The translations under genes and the position numbers were made by a program. From Treponema peruense (GTDB taxonomy: Bacteria; Spirochaetota; Spirochaetia; Treponematales; Treponemataceae), in assembly GCF_016117655.1 (NCBI RefSeq), contig NZ_CP064936.1, positions 930,001 to 994,000 on the forward strand: DNA of 64,000 bases, given 5' to 3'. The notes below the pieces were generated by a model. That model ran no database searches. It saw only the letters and a program-made list of their open reading frames with translations, and was not told the DNA's origin. Each line of letters begins with the position of its first letter. Position 1 is the first letter of the stretch. Below, piece after piece: positions 34,217 through 44,238 of the stretch.

Positions 34217-35551
34217 ATGAAATCAATTTTTAAACCGGCACTCGCGGCTGTTGCTTTATCTGCCGCATTTTTATTTTCATCATGTTCCGGCATAATCGGT
34301 TACAGCGTACTTTTGTGGAATGTTCCCGAACAGTCCCTTGCCGACGGAACAATTGTTCCTGTTTATGTAAAGTCCAATATTTCTCACGTTTATGTAATCG
34401 GTGTTCCCGAAACAAAAGAGAAAATTGAAGTTCCGCTTTGGAAACTTTCCGAACCCGAATCAAAGGGACGCGCACAGCAAACTGCCCGCCGCTATGAAAA
34501 CTATGCAAATACCTATGCAAAATGCGTGCTTGACGGACTTCCTATCCGCGCAGACAAAGTGAATACTTCAAAGCAGGTTTACAGGCTCAAGAAGAACGAG
34601 ATTGTACGTGCTCTTTATGAAGGTGAAGGCGCCGTTCCTACAAACGGAAAGCAGAACCTCGAAGGAAAGTGGCTGCGTGTTCTTACCGGTGACGGAACTT
34701 TGGGCTGGTGTTTTTCACACAACCTGCGTCTTTTTGTAATGAATGCAGACGGAACCTACGGAGACGGAGCAGAAGAGGCAAGTGTTCAGGAAACTGATGA
34801 AGTAATGGAAAAGATGCTTGCTACAAAATGGTATCCTGACTATTACAGCGGCATGATTTCTTCAAGAAGGATTGACCTTGAATATTTCACTACAGACTAC
34901 ATGTTTGATACAGGTGCTTCTTCTGGGACAGTGACTGTTAAACTTCCGACCCTTGACCTTTCTTACCCATATGCAGGTGTTAAGCGCGGAACAGACGGCG
35001 ACTATTACTTTGAGGGAACACCGCTCAGGGTTACCGTAAGGAATTCGCGCGTGATTGTGCTTAAGTACACGGATGAGCGCGGAATGCCAAGTTCCTTTAA
35101 TTTTGTTGCACTTGAAGAAGGAACGGATATAGCTGCAATAATAGAAGACGAAAAGCATGAGCGTGAAGAAAGCTATTTGGCAATGAGGGCAAACGGTCCG
35201 ACATTCCGCAGCAGCAATTACGGAACCCTCACTTTTGATGAAGATGCAAAATTCCTCTGGTCAGGATTCAACCGTCTTGTTCCGGGTGTAATTCCCCGCG
35301 GAATAAAAGGCTCGGGAACTGTTCAGATGAAATACTTTATTCCTTCAAACCTCAAATCTGAATGGGACGGCGTTGTAAGTTTTATATTTGACGAAAGCGC
35401 AACCGAAGTCAACTTCCTTTACAAAACAGAAAGCAGCGGACTCAGACTTGCTGTTGCAGAGGTAGAAAAAATAATGAATGAGGCTACTGGAAGAAACAGG
35501 GTAACGGTAACGCTTCCTGTAAATTCAATAGTTCTCTTTTTCCAGAATTGA
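34217..35551 (+). CDS. Putative lipoprotein with an SH3-like domain
   Basis: 444 residues from the ATG at 34217, chosen because it gives a clean signal peptide with lipobox FLFSSC (Cys about 23); the longer frame from 34199 adds only MYYSWV. Residues about 30-180 include a bacterial SH3-like segment (LPIRADKVNTSKQVYRLKKN, then GKWLRVLTGDGTLGWCFSHN), as in proteins that bind cell-wall or other envelope ligands. The C-terminal half is a beta-rich domain of unknown type. I believe it belongs to a treponeme-conserved family but cannot name it. It is followed after eight bases by the ABC-F gene. Confidence 0.65.
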   Translation: MKSIFKPALAAVALSAAFLFSSCSGIIGYSVLLWNVPEQSLADGTIVPVYVKSNISHVYVIGVPETKEKIEVPLWKLSEPESKGRAQQTARRYENYANTYAKCVLDGLPIRADKVNTSKQVYRLKKNEIVRALYEGEGAVPTNGKQNLEGKWLRVLTGDGTLGWCFSHNLRLFVMNADGTYGDGAEEASVQETDEVMEKMLATKWYPDYYSGMISSRRIDLEYFTTDYMFDTGASSGTVTVKLPTLDLSYPYAGVKRGTDGDYYFEGTPLRVTVRNSRVIVLKYTDERGMPSSFNFVALEEGTDIAAIIEDEKHEREESYLAMRANGPTFRSSNYGTLTFDEDAKFLWSGFNRLVPGVIPRGIKGSGTVQMKYFIPSNLKSEWDGVVSFIFDESATEVNFLYKTESSGLRLAVAEVEKIMNEATGRNRVTVTLPVNSIVLFFQN

Positions 35552-35559
35552 GGTAACTG

Positions 35560-37545
35560 ATGTCTTTTGTTCAGTTTTCAAAAGTGTCCCTGGCTTTTGG
35601 GGACAGAGATATTCTTAAGGATGTTTCCGTAAATCTTGCAACGGGAACAAAGGCTGCCCTTACCGGTGCCAATGGTGCGGGAAAGTCCACTCTTATTAAA
35701 ATTATGGCCGGAATAACGGAACCCGACTCCGGTGAGCGCATAACGCAGAAAGATACAAGAATTGCATATCTTCCACAGAGCGGCCTTGTTCACAGTGGCT
35801 GTACGTTAAGAGAAGAAGCCGACAAAGCCTTTGCGTGGGGATATGACATACAGGCCCGTGCAGACGCAATCGGTGACGCACTCAAATCTTCCCCAGAAAA
35901 TTCAGACAAGCTTGCAGAAGAACACGCAGAACTTATTGCAAAACTTGACGAAAGTGGCTGGTACAGAAGAGCCGTTCTTGCCGAACAGGTTCTGCTTGGA
36001 CTTGGTTTTTCGCGCGAAGATTTTTCAAAACGTACAGAAGCGTTTTCTGGCGGATGGCAGATGAGAATTGCACTTGCTAAAGCACTTATGTGCGGTCCTG
36101 ACATTCTGCTTTTGGACGAACCCACCAACTATCTTGATATAGAAGCAAGAAACTGGCTTGAAAAATTCCTTTCAGAATTCCACGGCGGATTCCTTCTTGT
36201 AAGCCACGACAGATATTTTCTTGACCACACAATAAATGAAGTTTACGAACTTTTTAACGGAACCCTAAAGCGCTACCCCGGAAACTTCACTCATTATGAA
36301 GAAGTCAGAAAAGTCGAACTTAACACGCTCATTGCTTCATACGAACAGCAGCAGCAGGAAATTACGAAACTCGAAGACTTTATACGCCGCTTCGGTTACA
36401 AGGCAACAAAAGCAGCCCAGGCGCAGGAAAGACAGAAGCAGCTCGACAAACTTCTAGAAAACAAAATAGAAATTCCTGAAAGCCTCAAAAAAATAAGGTT
36501 TACTTTTCCCGAGGCACCGCATTCAGGACAGATTGTTCTAACACTTGACAAAATCTGCAAAACTTATGATGGAACATTCAATGTCATAAACAATCTTGAC
36601 ATGGTTATAGAAAAGAACGAACGCATTGTTGTAGCAGGACGCAACGGAGCCGGAAAGTCCACTCTTTTAAGAATTATTGCCGGGGCCGACAAGGATTACA
36701 GCGGCGAGGTGCGGCTTGGAAGCGGGGTTTCTGTAGGCTACTTTTCGCAGGACAGTGCAGAAAAAATAAAAGGCAGTGAAAGTATTCTTGACAGGCTTGA
36801 ATCGCATGCCCCTCTTGAACTTATTCCAAAACTCCGTGACATGCTGGGAGCGTTTTTGTTCCGGGGCGACGATGTTTACAAAAGTATAGACGTTCTTTCG
36901 GGCGGTGAAAAAAGCAGAATAGCTCTTCTGGAACTTCTTTTGCGCCCGGTAAATCTTCTTGTGCTTGATGAACCGACAAACCACCTTGACATGCACTCAA
37001 AGGACGTTCTTCTTGATGCCCTCAAAGATTTTTGCGGAACAGTAATTTTTGTAAGCCATGACCGCGGTTTTATAGAAAGCCTTGCAACAAGGGTACTTGA
37101 GCTTCATCCCGGAACATTCAGGGTTTTCCCCGGTGACTACAAATACTACATGCAGCGCCTTGAAGATGAAGCGGCAGGTACTGTGGGTGCATCTTCTTTT
37201 GGCGGCGGAACAGCAGGCGCAGCGGTAACTGCCGGTACCAGGTCTTCTTCAGAAAAGGCTTCAGGCGCAGAAAAAGACACTTCGAGTGCAGTAAAACTTT
37301 CGTGGGAAGAACAGAAAAAGGCAAATGCAGAGCGCCGCAAAATAGAAAGAGAAGTGCAGAATCTTGAAGAACAGATAGAAGCTGCCGAAGCAAAAAAAGC
37401 GGAACTTGAAAACCAGATGGCAAATCCTGCGGTTTATTCAGACGGTGTAAAAAGCCGCGAAGTCCAGAAGAAAATAAATGATATTTCACTGGAACTCGAA
37501 AAGCTCAATTCAGCATGGGAAGAAGCTGCAGAAAAACTTGACTGA
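35560..37545 (+). CDS. ABC-F family ATPase (ribosome-associated)
   Basis: 661 residues, with two ABC domains in one chain and no membrane segments. Walker A sites are GANGAGKST (about 37) and GRNGAGKST (about 361). Signatures are FSGGWQ and LSGGEKS, and Walker B sites LLLDEPTNYLD and LVLDEPTNHLD. The linker between domains (about 240-310) is helical and charged, the P-site tRNA interaction motif of the family. The C-terminus has a Ser/Ala/Gly-rich spacer and then a coiled coil (about 585-660). It resembles the Uup/YdiF/YfmR-type translation factors that resolve stalled ribosomes. GAGGT precedes the ATG, and it is probably cotranscribed with the upstream lipoprotein gene. Confidence 0.92.
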   Translation: MSFVQFSKVSLAFGDRDILKDVSVNLATGTKAALTGANGAGKSTLIKIMAGITEPDSGERITQKDTRIAYLPQSGLVHSGCTLREEADKAFAWGYDIQARADAIGDALKSSPENSDKLAEEHAELIAKLDESGWYRRAVLAEQVLLGLGFSREDFSKRTEAFSGGWQMRIALAKALMCGPDILLLDEPTNYLDIEARNWLEKFLSEFHGGFLLVSHDRYFLDHTINEVYELFNGTLKRYPGNFTHYEEVRKVELNTLIASYEQQQQEITKLEDFIRRFGYKATKAAQAQERQKQLDKLLENKIEIPESLKKIRFTFPEAPHSGQIVLTLDKICKTYDGTFNVINNLDMVIEKNERIVVAGRNGAGKSTLLRIIAGADKDYSGEVRLGSGVSVGYFSQDSAEKIKGSESILDRLESHAPLELIPKLRDMLGAFLFRGDDVYKSIDVLSGGEKSRIALLELLLRPVNLLVLDEPTNHLDMHSKDVLLDALKDFCGTVIFVSHDRGFIESLATRVLELHPGTFRVFPGDYKYYMQRLEDEAAGTVGASSFGGGTAGAAVTAGTRSSSEKASGAEKDTSSAVKLSWEEQKKANAERRKIEREVQNLEEQIEAAEAKKAELENQMANPAVYSDGVKSREVQKKINDISLELEKLNSAWEEAAEKLD

Positions 37546-37594
37546 GGCTGTGGGCAAACGTTGCGCAGTCTGACTGCAATGAATTTTTCGTAAA

Positions 37595-37623
37595 TTGAAT
37601 AATTGTTTGCGATACATTATTAT
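37595..37623 (+). promoter_or_regulatory. Promoter of galE
   Basis: TTGAAT (37595-37600), 17 bp, TATTAT (37618-37623). The leader of about 25 bases contains AGGAGG before the ATG, so this transcript has a standard ribosome binding site. Confidence 0.65.
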
Positions 37624-37652
37624 AAAACAAAGTTACACTTCAGGAGGTTTTT

Positions 37653-38639
37653 ATGAAGGTTCTTGTTATTGGCGGTGCCGGATACATCGGAAGCCATGTT
37701 GTAAAGGAATTGATGTCAAAGGGACATACCGTAACTGTATTTGACAATCTCTCAAGCGGTCTTATCCAGAATCTTTTCCCCGAAAACGAATTTATTGCAG
37801 GCGACATACTTCATCCCGAAGATCTTGAGGCAGCTTTTGCAAGGGGTTTTGATGCATTTATCCACCTGGCGGCATTCAAGGCAGCAGGCGAGTCTATGGT
37901 AAAGCCCGAAAAATATTCCGTAAACAACATAAACGGAACAATAAATATTCTGAATGCAGCAACAGCACACAACTGTCTTAACATGGTGTTCTCTTCTAGT
38001 GCTGCAGTTTTCGGTGAACCGCAGTATCTTCCGATTGATGAAAACCATCCCAAAAATCCCGAAAATTACTACGGTTTTACAAAGCTTAAAATTGAAGAAT
38101 TTATGGCCTGGTACGAAAAACTCAAGGGACTCAAATTTGCGGCCCTCAGATATTTCAACGCTGCAGGTTACGATCCCGAAGGTGTTCTTTACGGTCTTGA
38201 AAGAAACCCGGCAAACCTTCTTCCGGTAATGATGGAAGTTGCCTTCGGAAAGCGCGATAAACTCAAGGTATTCGGCAATGATTATCCTACACGTGACGGA
38301 ACTTGTATACGCGACTACATTCACGTTTCTGACCTTGCTGTTGCACATGTTCTTGCACTGGAATACATTGCTTCCAAAAAAGAAAGCCTTACACTCAATC
38401 TTGGAACAGGAAACGGAATAACAGTTACCGAAATGCTAGAATCTACACGCCGCATTACAGGAAAAGAAATTCCTGCAGATTACGTGGAACGCCGCGCAGG
38501 AGATCCGGCACAGCTTACTGCAACTTCAAAACTTGCAGAAAAGACTCTCGGCTGGAAACCCGTTTACAGCGATGTAGATACACTGATCGGTTCAACATAC
38601 AAAGCTTACGAAAAGTATTATTCAGAGCACAAGGAATAG
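37653..38639 (+). CDS. galE: UDP-glucose 4-epimerase
   Basis: Extended short-chain dehydrogenase interconverting UDP-glucose and UDP-galactose. 328 residues. The NAD-binding motif GGAGYIG lies at residues 7-13, the catalytic Ser in SSSAAVFG (about 115) and YxxxK in YYGFTK (about 138). ALRYFNAAG (about 168) and RDGTCIRDYIHVSDLA (about 213) are family signatures. Together with galT it provides the Leloir pathway and UDP-galactose for envelope glycans. The start has AGGAGG. The peptidase gene follows after four bases. Confidence 0.95.
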   Translation: MKVLVIGGAGYIGSHVVKELMSKGHTVTVFDNLSSGLIQNLFPENEFIAGDILHPEDLEAAFARGFDAFIHLAAFKAAGESMVKPEKYSVNNINGTINILNAATAHNCLNMVFSSSAAVFGEPQYLPIDENHPKNPENYYGFTKLKIEEFMAWYEKLKGLKFAALRYFNAAGYDPEGVLYGLERNPANLLPVMMEVAFGKRDKLKVFGNDYPTRDGTCIRDYIHVSDLAVAHVLALEYIASKKESLTLNLGTGNGITVTEMLESTRRITGKEIPADYVERRAGDPAQLTATSKLAEKTLGWKPVYSDVDTLIGSTYKAYEKYYSEHKE

Positions 38640-38643
38640 AAAA

Positions 38644-39882
38644 ATGGGTATTTCCGGGGAATTCAAAAAGGTAAGGGAAGGTATTGGCAGTGGTTTAAGG
38701 GATATAATTGAACTTGAATCAATTCTTACGCGCAACAAAGCACTTGCTCCTGAAAACGGCGGAGACGGTGAACTTCAAAAGTGTCTTGCGCTCGAAGAAT
38801 GGCTTAAGAAAAACGGCATTACTGACCTCAAAAGGTATGATGCCCCCGATTCCCGTGTTTCTTCCGGAATACGCCCCAATCTTGTTGCAACAATAAAAGG
38901 ACTTGATGACACAAAATGCATCTGGGTCTGCGCGCACCTTGACGTTGTTCCGGCAGGCGAAAAATCTTTGTGGAAAACAGATCCCTGGACTCTTACAGAA
39001 GCAGACGGCAAAATTTACGGCCGCGGTGTAGAAGACAACCAGCAGGGACTTTGCAGCGGTGTACTCGCCGCGCTTGCTTTTGTAAGAACAGGCATAATGC
39101 CAAAAACAACAATAAAACTTCTTTTTATGGCAGACGAAGAGGTTGGTTCAAGATACGGAGTCAGGTATCTTATAAAAGAATATCCCGATTTTTTTTCAAA
39201 GAATGACCTTATTCTTATTCCGGACGGGGGTGACTCCAATGGTGAAACAATAGAAATTGCCGAAAAAAATATTGCCTGGTTCAAATTCCACACTACCGGC
39301 CGACAGTCCCACGGTTCGCGCCCTGATCTGGGACGAAATGCACATCTTGCGGCCTGCGATCTGGCACTGCGCGTACACGACATGGAAAATTTCTTTGATG
39401 AAAAAAATCCGCTGTTTGACCCGCCTTATTCGACATTTGAACCTACAATGCACATGGCAAATGTAGACGGCGTAAACATAATTCCCGGCGATGACGTCTT
39501 TTGTGCAGACTGCCGCATTAACCCCGGATATACTCTGGATCAGGTACGCGCAGAACTTCAGAAAAGAATAGATGCCGTAGAAAAGAAATATGAAGTAAAA
39601 ATAGATGTTGCCGAGCTTCAGGCTGAACAGAGTGTCGCTACAAAAGAAGATGCTCCCGTTGTGCAAAAACTAAAGTTTGCCCTTGAAACCGCACACGGCA
39701 TAAAGGCACGCTGTGTAGGTATAGGCGGCGGAACAGTAGGTGCTTATCTGAGAAACGCCGGCTTTGACTGTGTAGTCTGGTCATCAATGGATGAACTGGC
39801 ACACCAGCCCAACGAATATGCGTTAATTTCAAACATAGCAAAAGATGCCGAAACAATTGCCTGCATGGCAGTTATGGAGTAA
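38644..39882 (+). CDS. M20 family metallopeptidase / deacylase
   Basis: 412 residues. Di-zinc M20 motifs: VCAHLDVVPAG (about 96), GRGVEDNQQG (about 123, the bridging Asp), ADEEVGS (about 162, with the general base Glu) and, at the C-terminus, DELAHQPNEY (metal His). The family includes DapE, ArgE and dipeptidases, and specificity cannot be set from sequence alone. The family HxD motif and the dimerisation domain (about 205-320, with GRQSHGSRPDLG) are complete. AAGGA precedes the start. It probably shares the galE transcript. Confidence 0.88.
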   Translation: MGISGEFKKVREGIGSGLRDIIELESILTRNKALAPENGGDGELQKCLALEEWLKKNGITDLKRYDAPDSRVSSGIRPNLVATIKGLDDTKCIWVCAHLDVVPAGEKSLWKTDPWTLTEADGKIYGRGVEDNQQGLCSGVLAALAFVRTGIMPKTTIKLLFMADEEVGSRYGVRYLIKEYPDFFSKNDLILIPDGGDSNGETIEIAEKNIAWFKFHTTGRQSHGSRPDLGRNAHLAACDLALRVHDMENFFDEKNPLFDPPYSTFEPTMHMANVDGVNIIPGDDVFCADCRINPGYTLDQVRAELQKRIDAVEKKYEVKIDVAELQAEQSVATKEDAPVVQKLKFALETAHGIKARCVGIGGGTVGAYLRNAGFDCVVWSSMDELAHQPNEYALISNIAKDAETIACMAVME

Positions 39883-39892
39883 AGATAAAAAA

Positions 39893-39926
39893 GGGCTGGC
39901 TCACGCTTTTGAGACAGCCCTTTTTT
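39893..39926. terminator. Bidirectional terminator between the M20 and fabF genes
   Basis: GGGCTGGCTC (39893-39902) pairs with GAGACAGCCC (39911-39920, one mismatch), flanked by A6 and T6, so it works for both convergent transcripts. Confidence 0.85.
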
Positions 39927-39928
39927 AA

Positions 39929-41188
39929 TTACCTGTATTTTTTGATTATTATGCAGCCGTTGTGTCCGCCGAATCCTAGCGAGGCACTGGCAGCAGCTTC
40001 TATATCAAGTGAAATTCCCTTGTTGGGCGTGTAGTCAAGATCACATCCGCCTTCAATATCCTGGTTGTCAAGATTTATTGTAGGCGGAACAAAGCTTTCG
40101 TTGATTGCCTTTACGCAGAAAAGCGCTTCTATTGCACCGGCAGCACCAACAAGATGTCCTGTCATGCTTTTTGTCGAAGAAATGTGCAGCTTGTATGCAT
40201 GTTCTCCGAAGGCAAGCTTGAGCATATTTGTTTCGCCGCTGTCATTTGCGTGTGTAGAAGTTCCGTGCGCATTGTAGTACTGGATATCAGCCGGCTGCAT
40301 TCCTGCATCTTCAAGGGCTTCTTTTACAGCAAGTGCTGCACCGCTTCCGTCCTTGAGAGGGGCTGTAATGTGGTAAGCGTCACATGATGAGCCGAATCCT
40401 GCAACTTCTGCATAGATTTTTGCCCCGCGTTTTTTTGCGTGTTCAAGTTCCTCAAGCATGAATACTGCAGAACCTTCGCCCAAAACAAATCCGTCGCGGT
40501 CTTTGTCAAACGGGCGGCTGGCCTTCTTGGGAGTGTCATTGTACGAGCTGGAAAGTGCCTGAAGAGCCGTAAAACTTGCTACTCCAAAACCGTCAATCGC
40601 GGCCTCAGTTCCGCCTGAAATACAGACATCAAGTCTTCCAAAACGTATAAGATCAAGTGCAGCACCAAGAGCGTCAGTTCCCGAAGCACATGCTGTTCCG
40701 AGTGTCCATGAAAGTCCGTTAAGACCGTAATACATGCTTACGTTGGCGGCCGCTTCGTTAATAATCATCATTGGTGTCGTTAACGGCGGAATTCTTGAAG
40801 GACCGGCCTTTGGGTCAAAGTACTTCTGGTATCCGGCTTCAATAACATCCAGACCACCTATGCAGTTACCGACCATAACACCGGCCTTTTCGTTTTTGAG
40901 ACTGTCCCTGTTGTATCCCGAATCATTTACAGCCTGAATTGAAGCGCAGAGCAGAAACTGTGTGAATCTTGCCATCTTACGCACATCCCTTTTTTCCAAA
41001 CCGTAACGGGTTATGTCAAAGTTTTTTACTTCAGCGGCAATCTTTACAGGGTAATCTGTTGCATCAAATAAAGTAATGCGGTCAATTCCGCTTCTTCCGT
41101 TTTTGACAGCGTCCCAGGATTCTTCTGCTGTAGCTCCAACCGGGGAAACAGCGCCCATTCCTGTTATGACAACTCTTCGTCTGTTCAT
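39929..41188 (-). CDS. fabF: Beta-ketoacyl-ACP synthase II
   Basis: Elongating condensing enzyme of type II fatty acid synthesis. 419 residues. The catalytic Cys is in TACASGTD (about 166), and the two His residues are in NAHGTSTHANDSGE (about 309) and KSMTGHLVGAAG (about 345), the C-H-H triad of KAS I/II. The ATG at 41188 has GGAG upstream. No other fab genes are adjacent; mraY follows upstream in the same direction with 64 bases between, and a possible promoter TTGACT lies in that gap. Confidence 0.93.
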   Translation of the reverse strand: MNRRRVVITGMGAVSPVGATAEESWDAVKNGRSGIDRITLFDATDYPVKIAAEVKNFDITRYGLEKRDVRKMARFTQFLLCASIQAVNDSGYNRDSLKNEKAGVMVGNCIGGLDVIEAGYQKYFDPKAGPSRIPPLTTPMMIINEAAANVSMYYGLNGLSWTLGTACASGTDALGAALDLIRFGRLDVCISGGTEAAIDGFGVASFTALQALSSSYNDTPKKASRPFDKDRDGFVLGEGSAVFMLEELEHAKKRGAKIYAEVAGFGSSCDAYHITAPLKDGSGAALAVKEALEDAGMQPADIQYYNAHGTSTHANDSGETNMLKLAFGEHAYKLHISSTKSMTGHLVGAAGAIEALFCVKAINESFVPPTINLDNQDIEGGCDLDYTPNKGISLDIEAAASASLGFGGHNGCIIIKKYR

Positions 41189-41252
41189 AGGTTACTCCAA
41201 AAATATATTTATAAAAGTCAAACACTTAATTCAAGGTTCCGAGTCAAAAGAA

Positions 41253-42323
41253 TTATCTGATCTTAAAGAATATTCCCAGCATTGCCACGGTAATAAGAAG
41301 CTGTATTTCCATAAACTTAATAAGAACCTGTGTCGGTGACCAGCCTCTGTTTTTTCTCATGTGGTCATGAAGCGGGAACCGTATTTTTTCAAGAATATTG
41401 ATGTGGCAGAACCGTTTGAGTGCGACCTTAAGAAGACCCATTCCGCCGTTAATGAAAATAATTGAAGATGTTGCAAGAAAAAGGAACGGGTTTCCGCTTA
41501 CCATAACGCAGACTCCTGTATAAAAGCCCAGTGCCCTGGAACCTGCATCTCCCATAAGTACCGAACTTGGAAAAGCGTTGTGCCAAAGATAACCCATAAG
41601 AACTCCAGCCAGGCAGAACGTAATAATTGCCCATGAAGCGCCGTCCTTAAGATGCGGAACAAGAAGATATGCAGAAATATCCACGTGTCCCAGAATAACA
41701 TAGAAAATTGCTCCCATAGTAAACAATGCAATCAGAACCAGTGAAGAACTGAGCCCGTCTACACCGTCAGTACAGTTTGTCGTGTTAACGGACATCCACA
41801 GCATTATGGTTGTAATGATTATGTAAAGCCAGTAAGGAACTTTGATTGTGTTGGAAACAAACGGCAGCCAGAAGCAAAGGTTTCCGTCTGCAGAAGTTGA
41901 ACCCAGATAGTGAGCCGAAAGAAAAGCTGCAGATACAGCAATTACAAGATCCAGAAATCCCTTTAAATATTCACCCCAGCCCGAACTGCTTCTGTCATCA
42001 AGAAAGCCGGTAAGCATCATAAGCCAGGTAAGAAAAAGAATTCCTGCCTGAAGATAATCAAGAGGAGCAAACAGAAAACTCAGCAGAACAAATATTGTAA
42101 TAAAAACTACACCGGAACCTGTAGGCTTTCCTTTTGCGGTTTCCTTTGTAAGTGTAAATTCCCGTCCCCTGTCAGAAGGAAGGAATTTATAAAACTTCGG
42201 AAGAATTATTTTTGTAAGGAAAAAACCCGTGTACAGGGCAATACCGATTAAGACTGCATAGGACTGAAGAAGTCTTGCTGGTCCCCAATAGTTTTTAAGG
42301 AGTCCGCCAAGATAGTAAAGCAT
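41253..42323 (-). CDS. mraY: Phospho-N-acetylmuramoyl-pentapeptide transferase
   Basis: Forms lipid I from UDP-MurNAc-pentapeptide and undecaprenyl phosphate at the cytoplasmic membrane. 356 residues and ten predicted helices. MraY-type signatures: KGKPTGSGVVF (about 64), GFLDD (about 106), the NTTNCTDGVDGLSS loop (about 181), MGDAGSRALGF (about 260) and FPLHDHMRKNRGW (about 319). Two departures from the commonest motifs are MGDAGSRAL instead of MGDTGSLAL and PLHDH instead of PLHHH. It is isolated from other mur genes. A promoter 60-90 bases upstream and a GAGG-type site serve it. Confidence 0.92.
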   Translation of the reverse strand: MLYYLGGLLKNYWGPARLLQSYAVLIGIALYTGFFLTKIILPKFYKFLPSDRGREFTLTKETAKGKPTGSGVVFITIFVLLSFLFAPLDYLQAGILFLTWLMMLTGFLDDRSSSGWGEYLKGFLDLVIAVSAAFLSAHYLGSTSADGNLCFWLPFVSNTIKVPYWLYIIITTIMLWMSVNTTNCTDGVDGLSSSLVLIALFTMGAIFYVILGHVDISAYLLVPHLKDGASWAIITFCLAGVLMGYLWHNAFPSSVLMGDAGSRALGFYTGVCVMVSGNPFLFLATSSIIFINGGMGLLKVALKRFCHINILEKIRFPLHDHMRKNRGWSPTQVLIKFMEIQLLITVAMLGIFFKIR

Positions 42324-42386
42324 AGTTATCCTCTGATTATAGGATTGAAATTTAAGCCTGTAAATTTAGATTTCCGCAGGTATCAT

Positions 42387-42415
42387 ATAATATCAGATAT
42401 AATCGATGGTGACAA
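42387..42415 (-). promoter_or_regulatory. Promoter of mraY
   Basis: On the minus strand: TTGTCA (42415-42410), 17 bp, TATTAT (42392-42387), with a leader of about 55 bases ending in AGAGGA before the ATG. Confidence 0.7.
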
Positions 42416-42450
42416 CCTTGAAAACTATGCCGGTAAAACTCTCTGCCTCT

Positions 42451-44109
42451 TTAGCCCTTTACGAGAATTCCTGAAAGAACATCACCTTCAGCACGTTTTT
42501 TCATCATATAGTGCATTTTTTTACCGGTGGCAGTTCTTGGTATTTCATCTATGATTGCAAAATATCTGGGGCGCTTGTACTTTGACATCATAGGGCTTTT
42601 GGCACAAAACGCTGACAGGTCTTCAACTGTAAGCGAACTGTCTTCTGCAATTACGTATGCGGCTACTGCCTGTCCCCTTATTTTGTCCGGAACGGCCGTA
42701 ACAATACAGTCCTTGACTTTGGGATGCTCGTTTATGGCTTCTTCTATCTGTGTCGGGTAAATGTTTTCGCCTGAAACAACCATCATGTCATCTTTTCTGC
42801 CACGTACAGTTACAAACCATTTGTCATCCCATGTTCCTGTGTCTCCGGTATACATCCAGCCCCTGTAGAATTTTTCTTTAGTCATTTCATCGTTGTTGTA
42901 ATATGAATATGTCGTTTTTTCAGGGCTGCGGATAATTATTTCGCCTTCAGTAAGACTGTCGTGCGGTATCATTTCATCAGGTTCTGCCTTTTTGTCATCA
43001 TAAATCTGAACAACGCGCACTTCATCGTCAATGCAGCTTCCGCCTACAGAACCGGCACCTTCGGGAAGATTGTACGGCCTCAAAAATGAATTCCAGAAAG
43101 TTTCGGTTGTTCCGTAGCCGTTGAAAATATTCGGTGTAAGCGTGTTGATGTATCTTATGCAGTCAACTTTGGAAAGAGGTGCACCCATTGTGATAATTCC
43201 CTTAAGCGAAGAAAGGTCTTTCGGTGTCCTTTCCTGTGCCCTTGAAAGCATCTCAAGATTTGCCGGCGCTCCCATAAGGAAAGTTATTGAATATTTTGAA
43301 ACCCAGTCCAAGGTGTTCTTGGGCTGAAAAGCCCTCATTACAACAACTGCGCATCCGACATAAAAACTGGGGCACGGACCTCCGCAGTGGCATCCTCCCC
43401 TGTGAAACCACGGTGTCATGTTAAGACACGCATCGTTCGGATTAAGAGGGTAGTGCATTATTACGTCATGGGCAGAAAGAACTTCATTTATGTCATTGAG
43501 CGGTACACTTTTGGGAAGAGCAGTTGTTCCGCTTGTGCAGAGCCTCAGTACTTCATCATAAATATGCGGCCTGAAGTTAATCTGCGGTTCATCTTCGCTC
43601 ATGCCTTCAATATAATCTTCATAACTTACATGACCTTCGGGAATCGCTTCGTTTTCAATATTGTCGGCAAGAATAAAACGTTCGGGCTTGTGGCTGCATT
43701 TTTTTTCTGCTTCCAGAATAACGTTTTTTATGTTTGCTGAATAAATTATGATTTTGGGTTTATTGTGGTCAATAAGAAGTGCCATTTCTCCTGAAGCCAG
43801 GTTAAAGTTTGCGGCAAGAAGAATTGCACCTATTTTTCTTGGGGCAACATAGGACATGGCAAAGGCCGGGGAATTTCTGAGTGCTGCCATAACAATATCA
43901 TCTTTTTTTACCCCGTCTTTCTGCAGCGCATGAGCAAATCTGTTTACTTCTTTGTTCATCGAACCGTAAGTCCAGCTTCTGTTTGTTTCTGGATCTATTA
44001 TGGCATTTTTTGCAGAAAATCTTCTTACATTCCTCATAAAACCGTTGAGCCAGGTATATTCATGCTCAAACGTGTCTATAAACATAGAATCGTCATAGGT
44101 GCGACTCAT
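42451..44109 (-). CDS. AMP-dependent acyl-CoA synthetase / ligase-like protein
   Basis: 552 residues of the adenylate-forming superfamily. The P-loop is LCTSGTTALPKSVPL (about 191), close to the usual TSGTTGxPK but with Ala for Gly. The A5 motif is NGYGTTETFW (about 330), A7 YTGDTG (about 416), and the C-terminal lysine motif PRTATGKKMHY (about 530) is intact. An unusual histidine- and cysteine-rich segment, TPWFHRGGCHCGGPC, occurs at about 233. The substrate is probably a fatty or aromatic acid, but it cannot be specified. A GAGG site precedes the ATG. Between its end and the mraY start (42324-42450) no gene is seen. Confidence 0.85.
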   Translation of the reverse strand: MSRTYDDSMFIDTFEHEYTWLNGFMRNVRRFSAKNAIIDPETNRSWTYGSMNKEVNRFAHALQKDGVKKDDIVMAALRNSPAFAMSYVAPRKIGAILLAANFNLASGEMALLIDHNKPKIIIYSANIKNVILEAEKKCSHKPERFILADNIENEAIPEGHVSYEDYIEGMSEDEPQINFRPHIYDEVLRLCTSGTTALPKSVPLNDINEVLSAHDVIMHYPLNPNDACLNMTPWFHRGGCHCGGPCPSFYVGCAVVVMRAFQPKNTLDWVSKYSITFLMGAPANLEMLSRAQERTPKDLSSLKGIITMGAPLSKVDCIRYINTLTPNIFNGYGTTETFWNSFLRPYNLPEGAGSVGGSCIDDEVRVVQIYDDKKAEPDEMIPHDSLTEGEIIIRSPEKTTYSYYNNDEMTKEKFYRGWMYTGDTGTWDDKWFVTVRGRKDDMMVVSGENIYPTQIEEAINEHPKVKDCIVTAVPDKIRGQAVAAYVIAEDSSLTVEDLSAFCAKSPMMSKYKRPRYFAIIDEIPRTATGKKMHYMMKKRAEGDVLSGILVKG

Positions 44110-44238
44110 AAAATTACCTCAAAAAGTATGAAATTCAGGCAATCCCCGAAAACTTCATTTCAGGAGATTACCCTTGGAAAAACCGCTTCTCTTCTTTTAA
44201 TTTGACAAAGTGAATAAAAATAGGTTGCAGTTTTCCAA